NCBI GenBank assembly: GCA_025934475.1
Contig: JAICXZ010000304.1
Span: 1-5,134 of the forward strand
Direction: 5' to 3'
From: Mucilaginibacter sp.
Lineage (GTDB): Bacteria > Bacteroidota > Bacteroidia > Sphingobacteriales > Sphingobacteriaceae
DNA length: 5,134 nucleotides
Shown: positions 4,198 through 5,134 of the stretch, piece after piece
Position numbering within the stretch: position 1 is the stretch's first letter
How the letters are laid out: the number at the start of each line of letters is the position of its first letter
The notes under the pieces: generated by a model
The model's input: the letters and a program-made list of their open reading frames with translations, nothing else
Database searches by the model: none
What the model was told of the DNA's origin: nothing
Translations under genes and position numbers: made by a program

Positions 4198-4401
4198 ATG
4201 TCTGGTTACCTAATAAACAGCAAGGCTAAAGACTTGCATCCTAAGTTTCACCCAAATGGGAATGTTTAAGGAAGTATTAGGGGAATGGCTAAGCAGAAAG
4301 TAATATGCTTAGTTCGGATCTCAAAAGGATCTGGTTATCTGGCGGCTCAGTGGAAGCTAAAAGATTACTTTCCCGATTGGATGAATGGATCAAAATTTTA
4401 A
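4198..4401 (+). repeat. Degenerate in-frame duplication, perhaps a pseudogene remnant
   Basis: Two short reading frames in the same phase share a pattern. The first (4198-4269) reads MSGYLINSKAKDLHPKFHPN and three more residues. The second (4285-4401, 38 codons) begins MAKQKVICLVRIS and ends with SGYLAAQWKLKDYFPDWMNG and three more residues. From SGYL on, about 8 of 22 residues match with one gap. The DNA shares TCTGGTTA (4201-4208 and 4330-4337) and both copies end in TAA. The second frame has AGGGGA just before its ATG. KVICLVRIS recalls the N-terminus of serine recombinases (KVxxYxRVS), so it could be a wreck of one, but that is weak. The region may instead be non-coding with decayed repeats. 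Confidence 0.3.
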
Positions 4402-4455
4402 AGATCCTTCCTCCTTTTAGGGAAAGTTATACTCTGACGGTCTAGTGGAATACTA

Positions 4456-4495
4456 TATAGAGAAAAGAAATTGAATTATGGATAACTGGCAATAA
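4456..4495 (+). pseudogene. Copied leader and broken gene start (five codons)
   Basis: TATAGAGAAAAGA, AATTGAATT, ATG at 4456-4480 repeats the leader of the NUMOD4-like gene (minus strand, 2085-2108) with one extra A, and a few further bases match (AACTG). The frame from the ATG at 4478-4480 reads MDNWQ and stops at 4493-4495. 'M-x-NW' is how many NUMOD4 proteins begin, so this may be a gene start cut off by recombination. The alternative is a copied operator/leader without a gene. Confidence 0.45.
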
Positions 4496-4775
4496 AGCTC
4501 TTAAAGTTATTTGAATTCTCTTGCTTGCCTATTTCATATCTCAAATCTTTGCAAAGCTCTAAGTTATCTAACATGCTTAACCAATTACCAGACATATCTC
4601 GATATAACCAAAACGTATCAATATTATCAGAACCAGGAATATCAATATACTTAACATCAAAAGTATATTTATAAACTTGTATTGATCCTGAATTGTCCAA
4701 ATCTACAAAGGTTGAATCGATAGCTTTAACATTTGCTATAATGTTACCACCAATATTGAATTGTTGATATCGCAT
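4476..4775 (-). CDS. Hypothetical protein, 99 aa
   Basis: This is a 99-residue, probably soluble protein beginning MRYQQFNIGGNIIANVKAID. The first half has alternating strands (IIANVKAID, STFVDLD, SIQVYKYTFDVKYIDI). The second has an aromatic loop (TFWLYRDMSGNWLSML) and a charged helix (NLELCKDLRYEIGKQ), suggesting a small alpha/beta fold. No signal peptide or catalytic motif is seen and I do not recognise it. The coding DNA is more A/T-rich than that of the left genes. Its TAA at 4476-4478 overlaps the broken start codon on the other strand, so its C-terminus (SFIASYP) could have been changed by a recombination event there. It lies 64 bp downstream of the membrane protein gene on the same strand and may share its transcript. 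Confidence 0.6.
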   Translation of the reverse strand: MRYQQFNIGGNIIANVKAIDSTFVDLDNSGSIQVYKYTFDVKYIDIPGSDNIDTFWLYRDMSGNWLSMLDNLELCKDLRYEIGKQENSNNFKSFIASYP

Positions 4776-4839
4776 AAAGTATTTTGAAAGAAACCTACAT
4801 CATCCAGGAATATGCAGCAAGAGTAAAAACACCCATTTT

Positions 4840-5134
4840 TTAAGATTTAGATTGATTCCCTGAGTTTGGTGACGATTTACTAATTGCAGCAGCAAGAGAC
4901 CACAATCCTCCGGTACATATAGCAAGTATTGCAGCAATTATAGTAATCGAAGTTGTTTTACTTTTAGACTCATTTTTGACATCCTCAAATTTGGTATCAA
5001 GACTATCTCTCAGGGATAGATATGCTGTAGATCTATAATGCAACTCCTTTCTATGATTCGAGTCGTTGGAAATATCAATACTGTCCTGATTCGTGCTTAT
5101 CACTTTATTCGTTAGCCTGGATGTTTCTGCATAA
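4840..5134 (-). CDS. Hypothetical protein with C-terminal membrane segment, 5' end beyond the window
   Basis: The frame is open from the right edge to TAA 4840-4842, showing 97 residues that begin YAETSRLTNK. A GTG at 5101-5103 could be a start, but the frame continues through it, so the gene is probably longer. The visible part is polar (NQDSIDISNDSNHRKELHYR), then helical and possibly coiled (LSLRDSLDTKFEDVKNES). A membrane segment follows (TSITIIAAILAICTGGLWSL and AAAI), then a short Ser/Asn/Lys tail. A single C-terminal membrane helix behind a helical stalk fits a tail-anchored membrane protein with most of the chain in the cytoplasm (inference). I do not recognise the family. The gene has the same A/T-rich character and direction as its downstream neighbour. 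Confidence 0.6.
   Translation of the reverse strand, partial: YAETSRLTNKVISTNQDSIDISNDSNHRKELHYRSTAYLSLRDSLDTKFEDVKNESKSKTTSITIIAAILAICTGGLWSLAAAISKSSPNSGNQSKS

Larger units (their letters stand above)
3623..4475. other. Gene-free stretch rich in hairpins and control signals
   Basis: These 853 bp hold no convincing protein gene. From left to right they contain two operator-like direct repeats (3646-3686), a strong terminator (3786-3812), a GC-rich hairpin (3838-3861) and a possibly bidirectional terminator (3897-3924). These are followed by an exact Bacteroidota promoter (3943-3974), a predicted structured RNA of about 208 nt ending in a terminator (4151-4188), and a degenerate in-frame duplication (4198-4401). 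A 15-codon frame at 3707-3754 (MTVARMNENTYIRLG) is the longest reading frame I noted ahead of the first terminator, and I would not call it a gene. 4402-4455 shows nothing clear except a 17-codon frame (4421-4474) with no start. Confidence 0.7.

Noticed and set aside
1..5134. CRISPR array
   Set aside because: No series of regularly spaced identical repeats occurs; the repeats found are pairs.

Overview
The window looks like accessory DNA, probably a prophage or a prophage remnant, from a member of the Bacteroidota. It most resembles the Sphingobacteriia/Cytophagia side of the phylum, but that placement is inference. The evidence is an exact Bacteroidota-type promoter (TTTG, 20 bp, TATCTTTG), A/T-rich start regions mostly lacking strong Shine-Dalgarno sequences, and a set of small phage-type genes: two HNH/NUMOD-like DNA-binding proteins, a sigma-like protein, a small CPMC membrane protein and a ribbon-helix-helix protein. 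No terminase, portal, integrase or host housekeeping gene is visible.

Left part (1-2613, all minus strand). A compact gene train reads right to left. It starts with an HNH/AP2-like phage protein (2158-2613). After a short gap holding a perfect 8-bp inverted repeat comes a five-gene run plus a gene cut by the edge: a degenerate NUMOD4/HNH protein with a C-terminal helix-turn-helix (1398-2087), a sigma-like protein (731-1411), a 77-aa protein (511-744), a membrane protein with a CPMC motif (231-518), a 52-aa protein (61-219) and the start of another gene (1-55). The first three junctions overlap by 14, 14 and 8 bp, so the products are probably translated together. A plausible reading is a phage regulatory block, a DNA-binding protein plus a sigma-like protein, ahead of structural genes beyond the left edge.

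Middle (2799-3622). Two small proteins, 86 aa on plus and 91 aa on minus, are diverged copies of one family. They flank a 60-aa ribbon-helix-helix protein. The ribbon-helix-helix and 91-aa genes converge with their stop codons one base apart. Two 19-bp direct repeats with a 22-bp period lie upstream of the 91-aa gene and look like operators. This has the look of a regulatory (lysogeny-type) module.

Gene-poor stretch (3623-4475). About 850 bp carry no convincing gene but much structure: two plus-strand terminators and a further GC-rich hairpin, then a strong promoter driving a predicted RNA of about 208 nt that ends at another terminator. The arms and loop of that terminator can pair with upstream segments in a mutually exclusive way, as in an attenuator or a switching RNA. 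A degenerate in-frame duplication follows. Next comes a near copy of the leader and start codon of the NUMOD4-like gene, on the opposite strand, whose reading frame stops after five codons.

Right part (4476-5134, minus strand). Two unrecognised A/T-rich genes are present, one of 99 aa and one with a C-terminal membrane segment that runs off the window. The broken leader copy next to them suggests a recombination junction near 4480.
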